Of a stretch of 64,000 nt of DNA, positions 62,512 through 64,000 are shown piece by piece. This DNA is from an uncultured Christensenellaceae bacterium (lineage in GTDB: Bacteria > Bacillota > Clostridia > Christensenellales > Christensenellaceae). The notes below the pieces were generated by a model. That model was not told the origin of the DNA. It searched no databases and worked only from the letters and a program-made list of their open reading frames with translations. Location: assembly GCA_910588425.1 (NCBI GenBank), contig CAJUPM010000009.1, positions 7,272-71,271 of the forward strand, read 5' to 3'. Each line of letters opens with the position of its first letter. Position 1 is the stretch's first letter. The translations under genes and the position numbers were made by a program.

Positions 62512-64000
62512 TGGAAAAAAACAGCGATATTTTGTTTTTGGGAGATAGACGCGCGGCCGAGATCGCGCCCATTCTGGAGAAAAAATTTGCCGGGCGGTAC
62601 GACCCTGCCCGCTATCATATTCACTGCCGCCAGCTAGTGGACGAGCAGAGCACGGCGGCGCTGGCAGAGGCGGCCAAAGCCGCGCTTGCCGGCGCGACGA
62701 CCGCCGTCATCGCCACGGGGCTGGGCGATCTGGCCCGGGGCATCCCGGCGGAGGAATATGAGAGCGCCCTGCGCGCGCTCTGCCAGATGGCCAAAGACGC
62801 CGGAGCCATGGGCGTGCTGCTGACCATGCCGCCCCAAAAAGGCGCCAAAGCCTATAACGCCGCACTGCGCCGGGTGGCCGAGCACTTCCAGATGCGCATC
62901 GCGGATGTGCACGGCAGATGGCGGCACGATTTCGGCCGCAGAGCCGTGGCCCCGGAGCAGGCCGCCGAGTTTACCGCCGCCGTGGCCGCGCCGCTCATTG
63001 AGCGCACCCAAATGCTGGTGCTCTGGCAGTTTAATGGCAGATACGCGCACTGCAACTACGCCTGCCCCTACTGCTACGTCGCTACCAGCGTCAACAAAGG
63101 CATGCACTTCCAATATGACATGGAGAAATGGGAGCAGGCTTTCAGCCGGCATTTTGAGAACCAGCACACGGTTTTCTACTTCTCCTACGGCGAGCCCATG
63201 ATCGCCAGCAAGTTCTACGATGTGCTGGAGATGATCGGGCGGCACCCGCGCTGGGAAGCCAAGATTACTTCCAACGTCTCCCTCAAGCTGGACCGCCTGC
63301 TGGAGACGCGGCTGGCAAAGGAAGGCCGGCTGAATATCAACACCTCCTTCCACCCCACCCAGATCGGCATCGAACCGTTTCTGGAGAAATGCGACCAGCT
63401 GCGCGCCGCGGGCATCGAGCCCTCCATCGTATACGTCATGTATCCGGATCAGATGGACGATTTTGAGAAGCTCTATCTGCCCCGGTTCCAGCAAAAGGGC
63501 TACCGCGTGCATATCCGGGCCTTCCGGGGGCTGTACCGCGGCCGCAAATACCCGGGCGCGCTCAGCCGCGAGCAGTGGAACAAGACGGCCAAATACATGG
63601 ACGAGGCCAACCTCAAATACCAGCTTTGCGAAGTCAGCGGGCTGGGCAGGCTCTCCATGCTGGGCGTTACGCATATTCTGGTGGACAACCAGGGCAAAAT
63701 CGAGATGTGCGACAGCTACGTCGGCGACAGGCACTACGGCAACCTGTTCGACGAGCGCCTGGCGCTCGACCTGGAGCCTAAGCCCTTCCCGGGGCTGGTG
63801 CCCCTGGCGGCTGTGGACGACATCGCCGACTACATCGAGCTGGATTACGCAGACCTTGCGGGCAACAACGTCAACAGCTATATCGAGCAGGGCGGCGTCT
63901 CCTTCGCGGAGGACGGCTCGGTTATCTACCCCTACGAGCATGTGGATTTCCAGGCCGGGACATACGGCTTTGGCACGGCAGTCAGCTCTTTGCGCACCTT
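62512..64000 (+). CDS. SGNH-like domain fused to radical SAM enzyme (3' end off window)
   Basis: At least 496 codons; no stop before the window ends. Residues 1-150 look like an SGNH hydrolase-type domain (ILFLGDRRAAEIAPILEKKF, TTAVIATGLGDLARGIP, AYNAALRRVAEHFQMRIADV). From about 165 a radical-SAM domain follows, with the [4Fe-4S] motif CNYACPYCYV at C181, C185 and C188, then a beta-alpha repeat region (VFYFSYGEPM, AKITSNVSLKLD) and a segment with LSMLGVTHILVDNQGKIEMC that may be a further Cys site. AGGAGAAAA precedes the ATG. The substrate is unknown; carbohydrate or peptidoglycan links are suggested only by the SGNH part. Confidence 0.88.

Noticed and set aside
62634..63941. 435-residue minus-strand frame opposite the radical-SAM gene
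   Set aside because: The plus-strand frame has CxxxCxxC, a promoter and a ribosome-binding site; the minus frame has none.

Overview
The window reads as a chromosomal segment of a GC-rich, anaerobic, spore-forming member of the Clostridia. Evidence is a spoVT gene with a sigma-G-like promoter, a SpoVB/MurJ-type flippase, a reverse rubrerythrin, an IscR-NifS-NifU cluster, a YabN/HU/YabO cluster, an IspDF fusion and frequent TTG starts behind strong AGGAGG sites (rpoC, HU, rqcP, iscR, ftsH, EamA, the DUF1573-like gene and others). No tRNA, rRNA or CRISPR array was seen. A species cannot be named from the sequence.

Layout. 0-6.5 kb: rpoC 5' end, rpoB with a long acidic tail and its promoter, a membrane PIN/TRAM protein and a DUF1573-like gene. 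6.6-9.2 kb: a four-gene unit of poorly known proteins. 9.8-15.7 kb: radA, an anchored propeller-like protein, ispDF and rqcP as one operon, then HU and a YabN/MazG protein. 16.2-18.4 kb: nifU-nifS-iscR. 19-24 kb: flippase, spoVT plus a small protein, an FkbM methyltransferase. 23.8-34 kb: foldase and mfd, pth, glmU, a NUDIX protein, a small membrane protein, mnmA. 34.1-36.5 kb: an oxidoreductase and an EamA transporter.

The centrepiece (36.9-44.1 kb, minus strand) is a compact six-gene operon with the parts of a eukaryote-like ubiquitin-conjugation pathway: a YukD/EsaB-like ubiquitin-fold protein ending in Gly, an E1/ThiF enzyme, an E2 (UBC) domain with an HPN motif and active-site Cys fused to membrane helices and a C-terminal FHA domain, two JAMM isopeptidase-like proteins each with one membrane helix, and a RING/PHD-like zinc-ribbon protein ending in membrane helices. 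Four of the six products look membrane-anchored, which suggests a ubiquitin-like modification system acting at the membrane. No type VII secretion genes accompany the YukD-like protein.

44.5-50.4 kb: a GNAT enzyme, a small AT-richer island of RHH and XRE regulators, then ftsH-hpt-tilS. 51.2-55.6 kb: an anchored beta-propeller protein followed by four tandem paralogous membrane proteins. 56.7-60.5 kb: a substrate-binding lipoprotein, a Crp/Fnr regulator and a divergent ABC permease/ATPase pair. 61.2-64 kb: reverse rubrerythrin and the start of an SGNH-like/radical-SAM fusion that runs off the window.

Almost every gap between transcription units carries one or both of two repeat families. Family A (about 40 copies, about 48 bp) is a GGTCAAGGGC box followed by a G4-5/C4-5 hairpin with compensatory changes and no T-run. 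Family B (about 100-113 bp, often tandem) contains a CTGCCAG/CTGGCAG-type stem and ends in TCAATCGGGTAT. A and B are often joined by a conserved linker, and two genes lie between long inverted A-linker copies.
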